From Spirabiliibacterium pneumoniae (GTDB lineage Bacteria > Pseudomonadota > Gammaproteobacteria > Enterobacterales > Pasteurellaceae), in NCBI RefSeq assembly GCF_014884995.1, contig NZ_JABMII010000008.1, positions 161,736 to 225,735 of the forward strand: a stretch of 64,000 nt of DNA, written 5' to 3'. How positions within the stretch are numbered: the first letter of the stretch is position 1; the number at the start of each line of letters is the position of its first letter. Below the pieces are notes generated by a model. That model saw only the letters and a program-made list of their open reading frames with translations. It did no database searches and was not told where the DNA came from. The position numbers and the translations under genes are program-made. This document shows positions 50,448 to 61,948 of this stretch, piece after piece.

Positions 50448-50545
50448 ATTTAATCTTCAAAGTTAATTAATAACGTCCACTTGAAGTCCTTTCAAATGGG
50501 GCTGTAAGTATCGGTTAAATCATCCTTGATTAAACCCTATTATCA

Positions 50546-51226
50546 TCACACCCTTAAATTAAGGTTACGATCGATGTATTGTAACGCTTTTTCAAGCACT
50601 TGGCTAATACTTAATTCACTTGTGTCCAAAAAATAGGCGTCCGTGGCTGGTTTCAGTGGCGCCACCGCACGATTGCGGTCACGATCGTCACGCGCTTGAA
50701 TGTCGCTTAAAATCGCCTCAAAGTCCGCCATTACACCTTTGCCGAGTAATTGATTGTAACGCCGCTGGGCACGCACCTGTGCGCTGGCATCTAAGAAAAT
50801 TTTAATCTGCGCATTCGGGAATACCACCGTGCCCATATCTCGCCCATCGGCAATCAAGCCACGCGGCGTGCTAAAATCACGCTGGCGCTGCAACAAGGCT
50901 GACCGCACTTTAGGCAACGCCGCCACTTTAGAGGCATTAATACCTGCCGCTTCGCTGCGAATGTTTGCACTCACATTCTCACCGTCAAGTAACACCTGCA
51001 CTCCACTGTCTTGCGCAATAAACTGCAAATCCAACTTAGCGGCAAGTGCGCTTAATGCTGCTTCATCATCAAGTGCTATACCACGTTTCACTGCTGCCAC
51101 GCCCAGCACGCGATAAATCGCACCAGAATCAAGCAAATTAAAATTAAAATGCTGCGCCAACCGCTGACACAACGTCCCCTTGCCTACCCCACTTGGGCCG
51201 TCAATCGCAATGACAATATTTTCCAT
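50546..51226 (-). CDS. cmk: Cytidylate kinase
   Basis: Cmk phosphorylates CMP and dCMP. The 226-residue protein has the P-loop in [19 protein letters not shown] at the N-terminus, the LID and CMP-binding segment [16 protein letters not shown], and the [17 protein letters not shown] stretch. Length and order are normal. The gene is just upstream of rpsA, as in E. coli, and only three bases after the small hydrolase gene. Confidence 0.97.
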   Translation of the reverse strand: MENIVIAIDGPSGVGKGTLCQRLAQHFNFNLLDSGAIYRVLGVAAVKRGIALDDEAALSALAAKLDLQFIAQDSGVQVLLDGENVSANIRSEAAGINASKVAALPKVRSALLQRQRDFSTPRGLIADGRDMGTVVFPNAQIKIFLDASAQVRAQRRYNQLLGKGVMADFEAILSDIQARDDRDRNRAVAPLKPATDAYFLDTSELSISQVLEKALQYIDRNLNLRV

Positions 51227-51229
51227 ATT

Positions 51230-51799
51230 TTATTCCTTTCCTAAAACCGCACTTTGTATATTTAGCACCTGCTCAAGCACAATGGGTAAAGTCAATACCC
51301 CTTCTCTGTCGAGAAAATGCCCTCCCCTGTTGAGCAGATGAAAATCTGCTGCTAATTTTTCAGCTAAACGATGACTATACTGCCATGGCACAATCTCATC
51401 ATCACGAGCCGACAGCACCACTTTGTGCGAAATTTTCTGCTTTAAAAAGTCAAAATCAAGGGCTGACGTACAAAATTCGTCTAATTCACTTAACCCTGTC
51501 ACACATTCATGAAACCCAGAAACTAAGATAGCTCCCGCAATAGGCATAACATTTTTTTCACTATTTAAATACTGCAAAAGTGAAATGCAGCCCAAACTAT
51601 GACCGACCAAAATAGTTTCACGGTCAAGTTGAATTTCTTCTCTCAGCGTTTGCAGCCACTCGCCAAAGTGCGGTGCATGACTATTTGGCATAGCTAAGGC
51701 GCGTGCAAGAATGTTATGCTGTTCACACTGTGCCGCCAACCAAGGAAACCAATGCGCATCTCGACTTGCTGTATAGCCATGAACGATATAGAGCTTCAT
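51230..51799 (-). CDS. Small serine hydrolase of the RBBP9/YdeN family
   Basis: The 189-residue protein starts MKLYIVHGYTASRDAHWFPW, with an oxyanion-type HGY motif. The nucleophile elbow is ILVGHSLGCISLL near residue 70 (GHSLG, Ser at centre), and the late acid and base residues are in LSARDDEIVPW and NRGGHFLD. These define the alpha/beta hydrolase fold of the RBBP9/YdeN group; the substrate is unknown. I chose the ATG at 51799, four bases after the rlmKL stop; the longer frame would overlap rlmKL. Confidence 0.9.
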   Translation of the reverse strand: MKLYIVHGYTASRDAHWFPWLAAQCEQHNILARALAMPNSHAPHFGEWLQTLREEIQLDRETILVGHSLGCISLLQYLNSEKNVMPIAGAILVSGFHECVTGLSELDEFCTSALDFDFLKQKISHKVVLSARDDEIVPWQYSHRLAEKLAADFHLLNRGGHFLDREGVLTLPIVLEQVLNIQSAVLGKE

Positions 51800-51803
51800 G
51801 TCA

Positions 51804-53921
51804 TCACTCCTTAACAACCCAACAGTTGTGAATCTGTTTATTTCGCTCAAAATCAAGCGGCAGCGTTTTGGCAGTGATGTCAACCGCACTTAAGCTCAGT
51901 TGCGCCAGGCCTGCGTGGTCCATTTTAAAGCCGCGTTTGTTGTTTGAAAAAATAATCGTGCCGCCGTCGGCAAGGCAACTTTTTAACATCGTAAATAAGC
52001 GAATATGATCACGCTGCACATCCCAGCTGTCTTGCATACGCTTGGAGTTTGAAAACGTTGGTGGGTCAACAAAAATCAAGTCATACCGCACTTTGCATTG
52101 CGCCAACCATTGCAGGCAGTCGGCTTGAATGATTTGATGGGAGCGGCTTTCTTCAAAGCCGTTTAGGATCAAATTCTGCTCTGCCCAATTAAGGTAGGTG
52201 TTTGACATATCCACCGTGGTGGTGCTTTTTGCGCCCCCCAGCGCGGCATGTACTGTCGCAGATCCTGTATAGGCGAACAAATTTAAAAACGACTTGCCTT
52301 TGGCCATCTCACCGACCATTTTGCGCGTCAAGCGGTGGTCTAAGAACAAGCCCGTGTCTAAGTAATCGGTCAGATTAACCCACAATTTTGCGCCGTACTC
52401 TGTGACATAAAAATACTCACCCTTCTCCGCCATTTTTTCGTATTGGTTTTTGCCCTTTTGCTTTTGCCGCACTTTAAGCACCAGTTTATTGGTATCTACG
52501 CCTGTTACATTAAGCGTGGCGGTAACAGCATCGAGCAAACGCTGGCGAGCTTTAGCGGGGTCAATATTTTTCGGTGCGGCATACTCTTGCACCACGATGT
52601 GATCGCCATAGCGATCTACCGCGAGATTATATTCAGGCAAATCCGCATCATATAAGCGGTACGCATCCAGCCCTTGCTGCACAGCCCATTTTTCGATTTT
52701 TTTGCGATTTTTTTGCAAGCGGTTAGCAAAATCCTCTGCCACCTCAACCGCACTTTGTGTTTTTTCTACACTCGGCGCATCGGCTGCACGCTCAGCAATT
52801 TGGTAGTTTTTCTGCACGCAATCCAGCGGGCCGTTTTTCGCTTTGAATTGGCGATGGGAACGCAGGCGCACGCAATCAAGCAACTGCGGCTCACCACTGA
52901 AAAGTGATACATTCCACCCTGCAAACTCCGATTTTAAGCGCTGACCCAGCACGGAATAAAGCGCAATTAGTGCAGGCGTTGCGCCTAAACGCTCGCCATA
53001 AGGTGGGTTGCTCACTAACGTACCATGTAGATTAGAGCTTGGGTTGATGAGTGCGGCGACATCACCAAAGCGGAAGGTGATAAGATTGCCTACGCCGGCT
53101 GCAATCGCATTATGTTGCGCTTTGGTTAGCACACGGCGGTCAATGTCAAAGCCATAAAAGTGCGGTTGCACATCATGCTTGACCGCACTTTGCATCTCCT
53201 CGCGCACGCGTTGGAAGGTGGCTTGATTATGCTCACGCCAATGGTCAAAGCCCCAATGCAAACGGCTTAAATTCGGCGCGATATTCGCCTCCATCATTGC
53301 CGCTTCAATCAATAAAGTGCCAGAACCACACATTGGATCCACTAGTGGTGAGCCATGCTGCCAACCTGAACGCAAAATGATAGCAGCAGCTAAAGTTTCT
53401 CGCAGTGGTGCTTGGCCACTTTCTTGACGATAGCCACGCAGATGCAGCGCCTCGCCGCTGAGATCAAGGGATATAATCACTTCATCACGTTTAAGGTAGG
53501 CATGCAGTCGGATATCTGGGTAGGCTTTATCCACATTCGGTCGAGGCTCGCCCTTGCGCTCAAAATAATCAACGATGCCGTCTTTCACACGCATTGCGCC
53601 AAATTGACTGTGACGAATTTCTTGATTGGTACCATTGAAATCGACCAAAAATGTGCATCTGCTGTCAAATACCTCTGACCAGTCAAATTGGCTCACCAGT
53701 GCATATAAATCCATGTCGCTGTACACCTTGCCGGTGACTAGCGGCAGCAAAATGCGTGACGCCAAGCGCGAGCCAAGCAAAGTGCGGTAAAGCGTTTCAT
53801 CATCAGCTTGATAATGCACGCCGCCTTGCGCCACGCGTACGTCTTGCGCACCGAGTGTGGTGAGTTCGGATTTTAATAATTCTTCAAAACCACGCGCAGT
53901 GGTGGCAAACAGTGTTCTCAT
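51804..53921 (-). CDS. rlmL: 23S rRNA methyltransferase RlmKL, bifunctional
   Basis: This fused enzyme makes m2G2445 (RlmL part) and m7G2069 (RlmK part) in 23S rRNA. The N-terminal half has a THUMP-like region, then [16 protein letters not shown] and the catalytic [10 protein letters not shown]. The C-terminal half has [20 protein letters not shown] and [16 protein letters not shown]. The 705-residue length fits the E. coli enzyme (702). It is immediately followed by the small hydrolase and cmk genes on the same strand. Several uptake signals fall inside. Confidence 0.97.
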   Translation of the reverse strand: MRTLFATTARGFEELLKSELTTLGAQDVRVAQGGVHYQADDETLYRTLLGSRLASRILLPLVTGKVYSDMDLYALVSQFDWSEVFDSRCTFLVDFNGTNQEIRHSQFGAMRVKDGIVDYFERKGEPRPNVDKAYPDIRLHAYLKRDEVIISLDLSGEALHLRGYRQESGQAPLRETLAAAIILRSGWQHGSPLVDPMCGSGTLLIEAAMMEANIAPNLSRLHWGFDHWREHNQATFQRVREEMQSAVKHDVQPHFYGFDIDRRVLTKAQHNAIAAGVGNLITFRFGDVAALINPSSNLHGTLVSNPPYGERLGATPALIALYSVLGQRLKSEFAGWNVSLFSGEPQLLDCVRLRSHRQFKAKNGPLDCVQKNYQIAERAADAPSVEKTQSAVEVAEDFANRLQKNRKKIEKWAVQQGLDAYRLYDADLPEYNLAVDRYGDHIVVQEYAAPKNIDPAKARQRLLDAVTATLNVTGVDTNKLVLKVRQKQKGKNQYEKMAEKGEYFYVTEYGAKLWVNLTDYLDTGLFLDHRLTRKMVGEMAKGKSFLNLFAYTGSATVHAALGGAKSTTTVDMSNTYLNWAEQNLILNGFEESRSHQIIQADCLQWLAQCKVRYDLIFVDPPTFSNSKRMQDSWDVQRDHIRLFTMLKSCLADGGTIIFSNNKRGFKMDHAGLAQLSLSAVDITAKTLPLDFERNKQIHNCWVVKE

Positions 53922-53994
53922 AATAACCTTTCAACAAGCAGTGATCTTTAAATTATAACAGATGAAAACTAGAAAAAGCAGCGTTCAGCAAAGA

Positions 53995-54020
53995 AAAAGC
54001 GCAGCCTAAGCTGCGCTTTT
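53995..54020. terminator. Terminator between rlmKL upstream region and MFS gene
   Basis: AAAAGCGCAGC at 53995-54005 pairs with GCTGCGCTTTT at 54010-54020 around CTAA. On the minus strand it ends the MFS gene upstream of rlmKL. Confidence 0.9.
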
Positions 54021-54037
54021 ATCAAAGTGCGGTTGGG

Positions 54038-55243
54038 TTAGTTCAACGCCTTGCCTTTGAGTTCAGGAATTAAGAAGACAGTGGCAATCAAATCTAAGAT
54101 ATAGATTGCAGCAAGTAACGCAATTGCCACTTGGAAGGAATAGGCAGAGACAATTGCACCTACCACTATCGGCCCAAAGCCGCCCACTGCACGCCCGAGA
54201 TTGAACAATACATTTTGCGCGGTAGCACGTGCCTCGGTTGGATAAGCCTCTGACATAAGCGCACCATAGCCACCTAGCATACCGTTTACAAAAATACCCA
54301 TCACGACACCAGCAATGAGCATAGATTCTGGCGTGGTAAGTTGTGAATAGACAATCACCGCAATCGCTGCACCAATTTGGAATAAAATAAAGCTTGGTTT
54401 GCGCCCAATGCGATCAGCCAGTTGGCCAAACACCCAAATACCAAACATCATGCCCAGCACGCTCATGGCCGTCCACAAGCCTGATTTAGCTAAGGTAAAT
54501 CCAAGTTGTTTAGATAAAAAGCTTGGCATCCAGATCATGATGCCGTAGTAACCAAAGTTTTGCACTGAGCACAAAATCCAAATACCAATGCTCACTTTGG
54601 TAGTTTCGCGATCTTTTACGAGCAAGCGGAACGAATCCCACTTTGATTGGCGCGGTTGTTTTTGTTTTGCTTGGAACACCTCTGGCTCATGTAGTTTTGA
54701 GCGTAAATACCACGCCACAAATGCAGGGATAATCCCAACTAAAAACATACCACGCCAGCCGATGACGGGTAGCAACAGCGGTGTTAACAACGCTGCCGCT
54801 AACACACCAAGTTGCCAACCGAGCGCAACATAACTTGACGCGCGCGCTCTGTGGCGAGCAGGCCACGCTTCAGCCGCCAGTGCCATACCAATGCCAAACT
54901 CACCCCCTAAGCCGATACCTGCGATGGTGCGATAAATCAATAAATCCCAGTAACCTTGGGCAATGGCACACAACCCTGTGAAAACGGCGAACAATACAAT
55001 CGTCCACGTCAGTACGCGCACCCGCCCAAAGCGGTCGCTTAAAGCACCAAAAATAATGCCACCAGCTACAGCGCCCACCAGTGTCCAGGTCACCAGTGAG
55101 CCAAGTTGCGCTTTGCTCAAGGCTAAATCCGCACCGATGGCGGAAAGCATAAAGCCAAGAATTAATAAATCAAAGCCGTCCATTGCATACCCCACGGCGG
55201 ACCCCACCACCGCCTTGATGCCATAACGATCTACTTTTTGCAT
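54038..55243 (-). CDS. Major facilitator superfamily transporter, substrate unknown
   Basis: The 401-residue protein has twelve likely membrane helices. The conserved loop 2-3 motif is GALSDRFGRVRVL and its repeat is GQLADRIGRKP. The motif GIGLGGEFGIGMALAAEAWP near residue 120 places it in the sugar porter/metabolite:H+ symporter group, whose members carry sugars, aromatic acids, dicarboxylates or sialic acid. The substrate cannot be read from this. It is a single gene with terminators on both sides. Confidence 0.9.
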   Translation of the reverse strand: MQKVDRYGIKAVVGSAVGYAMDGFDLLILGFMLSAIGADLALSKAQLGSLVTWTLVGAVAGGIIFGALSDRFGRVRVLTWTIVLFAVFTGLCAIAQGYWDLLIYRTIAGIGLGGEFGIGMALAAEAWPARHRARASSYVALGWQLGVLAAALLTPLLLPVIGWRGMFLVGIIPAFVAWYLRSKLHEPEVFQAKQKQPRQSKWDSFRLLVKDRETTKVSIGIWILCSVQNFGYYGIMIWMPSFLSKQLGFTLAKSGLWTAMSVLGMMFGIWVFGQLADRIGRKPSFILFQIGAAIAVIVYSQLTTPESMLIAGVVMGIFVNGMLGGYGALMSEAYPTEARATAQNVLFNLGRAVGGFGPIVVGAIVSAYSFQVAIALLAAIYILDLIATVFLIPELKGKALN

Positions 55244-55285
55244 TTGCTGTTTTCTCCTGTTGTTTCTCTTGTTTTCAAGCCAAAA

Positions 55286-55314
55286 AAAATCCCTTTTAAA
55301 ATAAAAGGGATTTT
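55286..55314 (-). terminator. serS terminator
   Basis: AAAATCCCTTTT at 55286-55297 pairs with AAAAGGGATTTT at 55303-55314 around five bases. The A-run before it gives a U-tract on the minus strand. Confidence 0.9.
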
Positions 55315-55319
55315 AAAAA

Positions 55320-56615
<1,296 letters not shown>

Positions 56616-56730
56616 CTAGCCTTGTGAATCAGGATGTGTGTTTCACACAAAATTGGGGTATTTTAACGCTATTTTTGTGATCGCGCTAGCAAAAAAACCG
56701 CACTTTGCCTTTTTTATTTTCATTCATAAA

Positions 56731-56754
56731 AAAAGCACCTCGAAAGGTGCTTTT
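56731..56754 (-). terminator. ftsH terminator
   Basis: AAAGCACCT at 56732-56740 pairs with AGGTGCTTT at 56745-56753. Two uptake signals in opposite orientation lie outside this stem (about 56698 and 56757) and can pair as a second, larger stem. Confidence 0.88.
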
Positions 56755-56768
56755 AAAAGTGCGGTCAG

Positions 56769-58700
56769 CTAGGCTTTTGGCTGCTCGTCATCCGCTTTTT
56801 GTTGCTCATCTTCTTTGACTTCTTCAAAGGATTTCGGCTCATCGTCTGACGGCTGTGGCGCATTGCCTTTCACCTCTTCCCATCCCATTGGTGGGCTGAC
56901 TTCCTCACGCGCCATCAGCTGTTTGATCTGCTCAAGCTCGATGGTTTCATATTTTATCAACGCATCTTTCATGGCATGCAAAATGTCCATATTGTCCTTG
57001 AGCAACTGGCGTGAACGCTGGTAGTTGCGGTTGACAATCGCACGCACTTCTTCATCAATCAAATGCGCGGTTTCATCTGACATATGCTTGGCTTTTGCCA
57101 TAGAGCGACCTAAGAATACTTCTCCTTCATCTTCGGCATACAGCACTGGACCAAGTTTGTCTGAAAAGCCCCATTCAGTCACCATTTTGCGCGCAATGTT
57201 GGTGGCTACTTGAATGTCGTTAGACGCACCAGTTGAGATATTCTCCTCGCCATAAATCAACTCTTCAGCAATCCGCCCTGCATACAAGGTGGAGAGTTTG
57301 CTTTCCAATTGTTTTTGGCTAATGCTAATTTGATCGCCCTCTGGCAAGAAGAAAGTTACACCCAGTGCACGCCCGCGTGGGATGATAGTTACTTTGTGCA
57401 CAGGGTCATGCTCTGGCACTAAATACCCCACAATCGCATGGCCTGCTTCGTGATACGCGGTGGATTCTTTTTGCTTGTCGGTCATCATCATGGTGCGACG
57501 CTCAGGCCCCATGTTGATTTTATCCTTCGCTTTTTCAAACTCCAGCATAGTCACAATGCGCTTATTGGTGCGTGCGGCAAAAAGTGCTGCCTCATTGACC
57601 AAGTTGGCCAAATCTGCACCAGAATACCCTGGTGTGCCACGGGCAATTACCATTGGGTTGACATCATCAGCCACAGGCACTTTGCGCATATGCACTTTCA
57701 AAATTTGCTCACGGCCACGCACATCTGGCAAGCCAACCGTGACTTGGCGGTCAAAACGCCCAGGGCGGGTCAATGCTGGGTCCAGCACATCTGGGCGGTT
57801 CGTTGCGGCAATCACAATCACGCCAGAATTACCTTCAAAGCCGTCCATTTCCACCAGCATTTGGTTTAAGGTTTGCTCACGTTCATCATGCCCGCCACCG
57901 AGGCCTGCGCCACGTTGACGACCGACGGCGTCGATTTCATCGATAAAAATCAAACACGGTGCATTTTTCTTTGCTTGTTCGAACATATCACGCACACGAG
58001 ATGCCCCCACACCGACGAACATTTCCACAAAGTCAGAACCTGAAATGGTGAAAAACGGCACTTTTGCCTCACCAGCGATGGCTTTTGCCAACAAAGTTTT
58101 ACCTGTCCCTGGCGGGCCGACCATCAAAATGCCTTTCGGGATTTTACCGCCGAGTTTTTGGAATTTGCCTGGGTCACGCAAAAAATCGACTACTTCAGCT
58201 ACTTCTTCTTTTGCTTCTTCACAGCCCGCCACATCAGTGAACCGCACTTTGTTTTGGTCTTCACTCATCATTTTGGCGCGGCTTTTACCAAAGCTCATCG
58301 CCTTGCCGCCGCCACCTTGCATTTGGCGCATAAAAAAGACCCACACACCGATAAGCAACAGCATTGGGAACCATGAGATCAAAATTTGTGACAAAAGACC
58401 GCGTTTTTCAGGCGGGGTGCCCAGCACTTTGACATCTTTTTTGATCAGATCATCTAGCAGTTTGTCGTCATAAAGTGGCATCACAGTTTGGTACTTATCA
58501 CCATTGGTTTTGGTCACTGTAATCTCATTTTGATCAAAGCGCGCTTCACGCACTTGATTTTTGCCCACATCAGAAATAAACGTCGTATAATCTACGCCAC
58601 TTTTAGCATCCGAATCCGAGCTGAAACTTTGAAAAACAGACATCAAAATCACCCCGATGACTGTCCACAAAATTAAATTTTTTATCATATCGTTCTTCAA
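56769..58700 (-). CDS. ftsH: ATP-dependent zinc metalloprotease FtsH
   Basis: FtsH is a membrane AAA protease that degrades LpxC, sigma-32 and damaged membrane proteins. The 643-residue protein has two membrane helices (about residues 5-22 and 107-125). The AAA module has [33 protein letters not shown] and a second region of homology. The zinc site is [14 protein letters not shown]. The tail is acidic and rich in Gln, Pro and Lys. It follows rlmE on the same strand, as in E. coli (rlmE-ftsH), with 50 bases between. Confidence 0.98.
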   Translation of the reverse strand: MKNDMIKNLILWTVIGVILMSVFQSFSSDSDAKSGVDYTTFISDVGKNQVREARFDQNEITVTKTNGDKYQTVMPLYDDKLLDDLIKKDVKVLGTPPEKRGLLSQILISWFPMLLLIGVWVFFMRQMQGGGGKAMSFGKSRAKMMSEDQNKVRFTDVAGCEEAKEEVAEVVDFLRDPGKFQKLGGKIPKGILMVGPPGTGKTLLAKAIAGEAKVPFFTISGSDFVEMFVGVGASRVRDMFEQAKKNAPCLIFIDEIDAVGRQRGAGLGGGHDEREQTLNQMLVEMDGFEGNSGVIVIAATNRPDVLDPALTRPGRFDRQVTVGLPDVRGREQILKVHMRKVPVADDVNPMVIARGTPGYSGADLANLVNEAALFAARTNKRIVTMLEFEKAKDKINMGPERRTMMMTDKQKESTAYHEAGHAIVGYLVPEHDPVHKVTIIPRGRALGVTFFLPEGDQISISQKQLESKLSTLYAGRIAEELIYGEENISTGASNDIQVATNIARKMVTEWGFSDKLGPVLYAEDEGEVFLGRSMAKAKHMSDETAHLIDEEVRAIVNRNYQRSRQLLKDNMDILHAMKDALIKYETIELEQIKQLMAREEVSPPMGWEEVKGNAPQPSDDEPKSFEEVKEDEQQKADDEQPKA

Positions 58701-58750
58701 GTTACGACCTCTTATGATTTCCCATAGTGATAAAATAAGGCAATAGGTTA

Positions 58751-59380
58751 CTACAATTTATAACCTGTTGCCACAATATAAACCTCCCGCGAGCGATCCC
58801 GCGAGGCTTCTGGTTTACGCACCTTGACCGTTGTAAATAACGATCGGATTTCACGCAAGTAATTATCAAAGCCCTCACCTTGGAACACCTTGACCACAAA
58901 GCTGCCATCTTTCGCCAGCACTTGTCGGCACATATCCAATGCCAGCTCTACTAAATACATCGCACGCGGAATATCCACCGACGGCATGCCTGAGAAATTG
59001 GGTGCCATATCAGACATCACCACGTTCACTTTTTGCTCACCCACACGGTCTAAAAGTGCGGTCAACACGCTTTCTTCACGAAAATCCCCTTGTAGGAAAT
59101 CAACCCCTGCAATAGGATCCATATCTAAAATATCGCAAGCAATCACACGCCCACGCCCACCAATTTGCGTCACCACAAATTGCGACCAGCCGCCAGGTGC
59201 CGCGCCCAAATCGACCACCGTCATACCTGGCTTGAACAATTTATCTTTGCTTTGCAATTCATCTAATTTGAAATACGCGCGCGAGCGCAGTTTTTGCTTA
59301 TGCGCTTTTTGCACAAACTGATCTTTAAAATGTTCATTTAGCCAGCGATTGGAACTTGCCGAGCGTTTTTTCTTTCCCAT
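58751..59380 (-). CDS. rlmE: 23S rRNA 2'-O-ribose methyltransferase RlmE
   Basis: RlmE (FtsJ/RrmJ) methylates U2552 of 23S rRNA, a late step in 50S assembly. The 209-residue protein equals the E. coli length. The SAM loop is [15 protein letters not shown], the catalytic Asp is in [12 protein letters not shown], and the catalytic Lys is in [13 protein letters not shown] chose the ATG at 59380 ([18 protein letters not shown]), the family start; the frame runs on to 59482. It heads the rlmE-ftsH unit and is divergent from yhbY. Confidence 0.96.
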   Translation of the reverse strand: MGKKKRSASSNRWLNEHFKDQFVQKAHKQKLRSRAYFKLDELQSKDKLFKPGMTVVDLGAAPGGWSQFVVTQIGGRGRVIACDILDMDPIAGVDFLQGDFREESVLTALLDRVGEQKVNVVMSDMAPNFSGMPSVDIPRAMYLVELALDMCRQVLAKDGSFVVKVFQGEGFDNYLREIRSLFTTVKVRKPEASRDRSREVYIVATGYKL

Positions 59381-59493
59381 TTTTTCTCTCAGAACATCAA
59401 ATGATGGTTTAAATGTTAATATGGTGCTAAAATTTTTATATTCAAGCGGATTTTTACAACGTTCCGCATAACTGGAAACCATTAAGGGTAACT

Positions 59494-59787
59494 ATGACAC
59501 TTTCAACCAAACAAAAACAATTTTTAAAAGGCCTCGCGCACAATTTAAAACCCGTGGTGATGCTCGGTGCCAATGGCTTAACCGAAGGCGTTGTCGCTGA
59601 AATTGACAATGCGTTAAATCACCACGAACTGATTAAAGTGAAAATCGCAGGTGCCGAGCGCGAAACGAAGCAACTAATTATTGAAGCCATCGCCCGCGAA
59701 ACCCACGCCCAGCCAGTGCAATTAATTGGGCATGTGTTGGTACTTTACCGCCAAAGTGATGAGCAACTTATTCGCCTACCGAAATAA
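59494..59787 (+). CDS. yhbY: CRM-domain RNA-binding protein YhbY
   Basis: The 97-residue protein is a single CRM domain that associates with pre-50S ribosomal particles. The family pattern is LSTKQKQFLKGLAHNLKPVVMLGANGLTEGV, with the GxxG-like loop in MLGANGLTEG, then HHELIKVKI and a final LYRQS. It lies between rlmE (divergent) and greA (convergent), the same neighbourhood as in E. coli. A bidirectional terminator follows at once. Confidence 0.95.
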   Translation: MTLSTKQKQFLKGLAHNLKPVVMLGANGLTEGVVAEIDNALNHHELIKVKIAGAERETKQLIIEAIARETHAQPVQLIGHVLVLYRQSDEQLIRLPK

Positions 59788-59790
59788 ACA

Positions 59791-59816
59791 AAATGCCTTT
59801 CACCTGAAAGGCATTT
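59791..59816. terminator. Bidirectional terminator between yhbY and greA
   Basis: AAATGCCTTTC at 59791-59801 pairs with GAAAGGCATTT at 59806-59816 around ACCT. T-runs lie on both strands. Confidence 0.9.
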
Positions 59817-59829
59817 TTACAACCACACT

Positions 59830-60309
59830 TTAGGCTTGGTAAATCACTTCAATAATATCAAATTCCACTTGTCCACCTGGCGTGGTGATCGCGACATTAT
59901 CATCCACTTCTTTGCCGATCAGCCCGCGAGCAATCGGCGAATTTACCGAGATTAATCCTTCTTTAATGTCCGCCTCATCATCACCGACAATCTTATAGGT
60001 CACTTCTTCATCAGTATCTACATTCACCAGCACCACCGTTGCACCAAAAATCACTTTGCCGTTATTTTTGATTTTGCTCACGTCGATAATCTGACAATTA
60101 GCCAACTTGCTTTCAATGTCTTGAATGCGCCCTTCACAAAAGGCTTGCTGCTCGCGTGCGGCGTGGTATTCCGCGTTTTCTTTCAAATCACCATGCTCAC
60201 GGGCCTCGGCAATGGCCTTGATAATTTCAGGGCGACGAACGGTTTTCAGTTGTTCCAATTCTTGTTTTAATTGTTCCGCACCGCGTGCTGTCATTGGAAT
60301 TTGTTGCAT
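59830..60309 (-). CDS. greA: Transcription elongation factor GreA
   Basis: GreA rescues backtracked RNA polymerase by stimulating transcript cleavage. The 159-residue protein has the N-terminal antiparallel coiled coil with the acidic tip in [20 protein letters not shown] (Asp and Glu at the turn), and the C-terminal FKBP-like domain with [15 protein letters not shown]. The start [18 protein letters not shown] matches the family. Its leader contains a hairpin with T-tract on the minus strand (see the separate entry), as with the GraL leader in E. coli. Confidence 0.97.
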   Translation of the reverse strand: MQQIPMTARGAEQLKQELEQLKTVRRPEIIKAIAEAREHGDLKENAEYHAAREQQAFCEGRIQDIESKLANCQIIDVSKIKNNGKVIFGATVVLVNVDTDEEVTYKIVGDDEADIKEGLISVNSPIARGLIGKEVDDNVAITTPGGQVEFDIIEVIYQA

Positions 60310-60330
60310 AATAACTTCCTTGCGTTAAGA

Positions 60331-60407
60331 CAAAAAAAACCTACGGCAAAGTACCTTTGCCGTAAGCAATTGGTGTTTTGTAAAAGAATTTGAAAGTATT
60401 CAAATTC
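60331..60407 (-). ncRNA. greA leader with internal terminator (GraL-like)
   Basis: Upstream of greA, TACGGCAAAG at 60342-60351 pairs with CTTTGCCGTA at 60355-60364 around a three-base loop. On the minus strand this stem is followed by GG and eight T residues (60331-60338), a normal Rho-independent terminator that precedes the greA start by about 22 bases. A second stem (GAATTTGAA/TTCAAATTC, 60386-60407) lies upstream. In E. coli a terminator in the greA leader yields the small RNA GraL. Conservation here is inferred, and the RNA start is not known. Confidence 0.6.
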
Positions 60408-60474
60408 GCTTTTAAATAACCTACATTAGCACTATATTATGGGCTTTATTTAAAAATTGCAATGTGAATTCACT

Positions 60475-61893
60475 ATGATGAGATTATCCGTTCTTGCTGG
60501 CATGCTGTTTTATGCCGCCACAGCCTGGCCGAGCATCACGCCCAGCGACTTTATCCCCACCCTGCCACAAGGCGCATCGGTTGCGTTAGTGGCTGAAAAC
60601 CTAAACCAACACCAACGCGTTGTGCAACTCAATGAACAACAATTAATGCTGCCCGCCAGCACACAAAAAATTTTTACGGCACTCGCCGCTAAGCTGGTGC
60701 TCGGCGATGAATTCACCTTTAAAACCGCACTTTTAACCACAGGAAAAGTGCAAAATGGTGCGCTCAAAGGTGACGTGATTGTGAAATTCGCAGGCGACCC
60801 GACACTCACCAGCGGGCAACTTTATCAGCTCTTAGTACAACTCAAACAGCAGGGCATTAATCGCATTGATGGCAATGTATGGCTTGATTCCACCGTGTTT
60901 GCTAGCCACGACCGCGGCTTGGGTTGGATTTGGAATGATTTAACCATGTGTTTTAACGCACCACCGTCGGCAGCCAGTGTCGATGGCAACTGTTTTTCGG
61001 TGAATCTTGATGCCTCCGCCAAACCAGGCGAGCTGGTCAATGTCACTATTCCTGCACAATTTCCAGTGCAGGTGTTCAGCCAAGTGCAAATTGTTGACCC
61101 CAAAGCTGCGGGGTTTTGCAACTTTGATGTCAGCGTAAGCGATAACAATCGCTACACCTTAAAAGGCTGCATTGCCCGCAACCCTAAACCTTTTGGCTTA
61201 AGTTTCGCTGTGCAAGATCCTGACAGCTATGCAGGCTCTTACATCGACAGCCAATTAAAGCGTCTTGGCATTCAACACAGTGGTGTGAATGTCAGTTTAG
61301 TGCCACGCCAAGGCAAAGAAATCGCCATTGTGGAATCTAAACCGCTGCCCGTGTTACTGAAAAAAATGATGAAGCACTCAGACAACCAAATCGCCGACAG
61401 CCTATTTCGCCGCATCGGCTACGCTTATTACCAGCGCCCTGTCTCCTTTCAGCAAAGTGCGGTTGCGCTCAAAACCATTTTGCGCAAACAAGCGGGCATC
61501 AAATTTGGTAATGATCAACTCGCCGACGGCTCAGGGCTTTCACGCCATAATTTAATCAGCCCACAAACGCTGCTGCAGGTGTTGGAATACATCAACGCCC
61601 ATGACGAAAAGCTCGATTTGCTCACCACCTTCCCAATTGCGGGTGTAGACGGTACCATCAGCGGGCGTGGCTCGATGATCGCTCCCCCAATTCAAAATAA
61701 CTTGATTGCCAAAACAGGATCGCTCAAAGGCGTGTATAATCTCGCAGGATTTATCACCAACGCGCGCGGTGAAAAAATCGCTTTTGTGCAATTTGTCAGC
61801 GGCTATGTCACTGGCGATTTAGAACAAAAAACTAAGCGTCGACCGTTAGTGCAGTTTGAAAAACAACTTTACACCGCACTTTATGAAGACTAA
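60475..61893 (+). CDS. dacB: D-alanyl-D-alanine carboxypeptidase/endopeptidase PBP4
   Basis: PBP4 trims and cleaves peptidoglycan crosslinks in the periplasm. The 472-residue protein has a signal peptide, MMRLSVLAGMLFYAATAWPS, with likely cleavage after AWP or nearby. The nucleophile motif is PASTQKIFTAL (SxxK at STQK), SDN lies in HSDNQIADSLFRR, and KTG in IAKTGSLKGVYNL. The insert domain of class C enzymes fits between the first two motifs. I chose the ATG at 60475, with another ATG one codon later; the longer frame from 60457 would spoil the signal peptide. It is divergent from greA. Confidence 0.95.
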   Translation: MMRLSVLAGMLFYAATAWPSITPSDFIPTLPQGASVALVAENLNQHQRVVQLNEQQLMLPASTQKIFTALAAKLVLGDEFTFKTALLTTGKVQNGALKGDVIVKFAGDPTLTSGQLYQLLVQLKQQGINRIDGNVWLDSTVFASHDRGLGWIWNDLTMCFNAPPSAASVDGNCFSVNLDASAKPGELVNVTIPAQFPVQVFSQVQIVDPKAAGFCNFDVSVSDNNRYTLKGCIARNPKPFGLSFAVQDPDSYAGSYIDSQLKRLGIQHSGVNVSLVPRQGKEIAIVESKPLPVLLKKMMKHSDNQIADSLFRRIGYAYYQRPVSFQQSAVALKTILRKQAGIKFGNDQLADGSGLSRHNLISPQTLLQVLEYINAHDEKLDLLTTFPIAGVDGTISGRGSMIAPPIQNNLIAKTGSLKGVYNLAGFITNARGEKIAFVQFVSGYVTGDLEQKTKRRPLVQFEKQLYTALYED

Positions 61894-61914
61894 CCGCACG
61901 TTGCCTTAACATAA

Positions 61915-61940
61915 AAAATCCCCTGCATTCAGGGGATTTT
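61915..61940. terminator. Bidirectional terminator between dacB and mscS
   Basis: AAAATCCCCTG at 61915-61925 pairs with CAGGGGATTTT at 61930-61940 around CATT. It is strong on both strands. Confidence 0.92.
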
Positions 61941-61948
61941 GATTTTGA

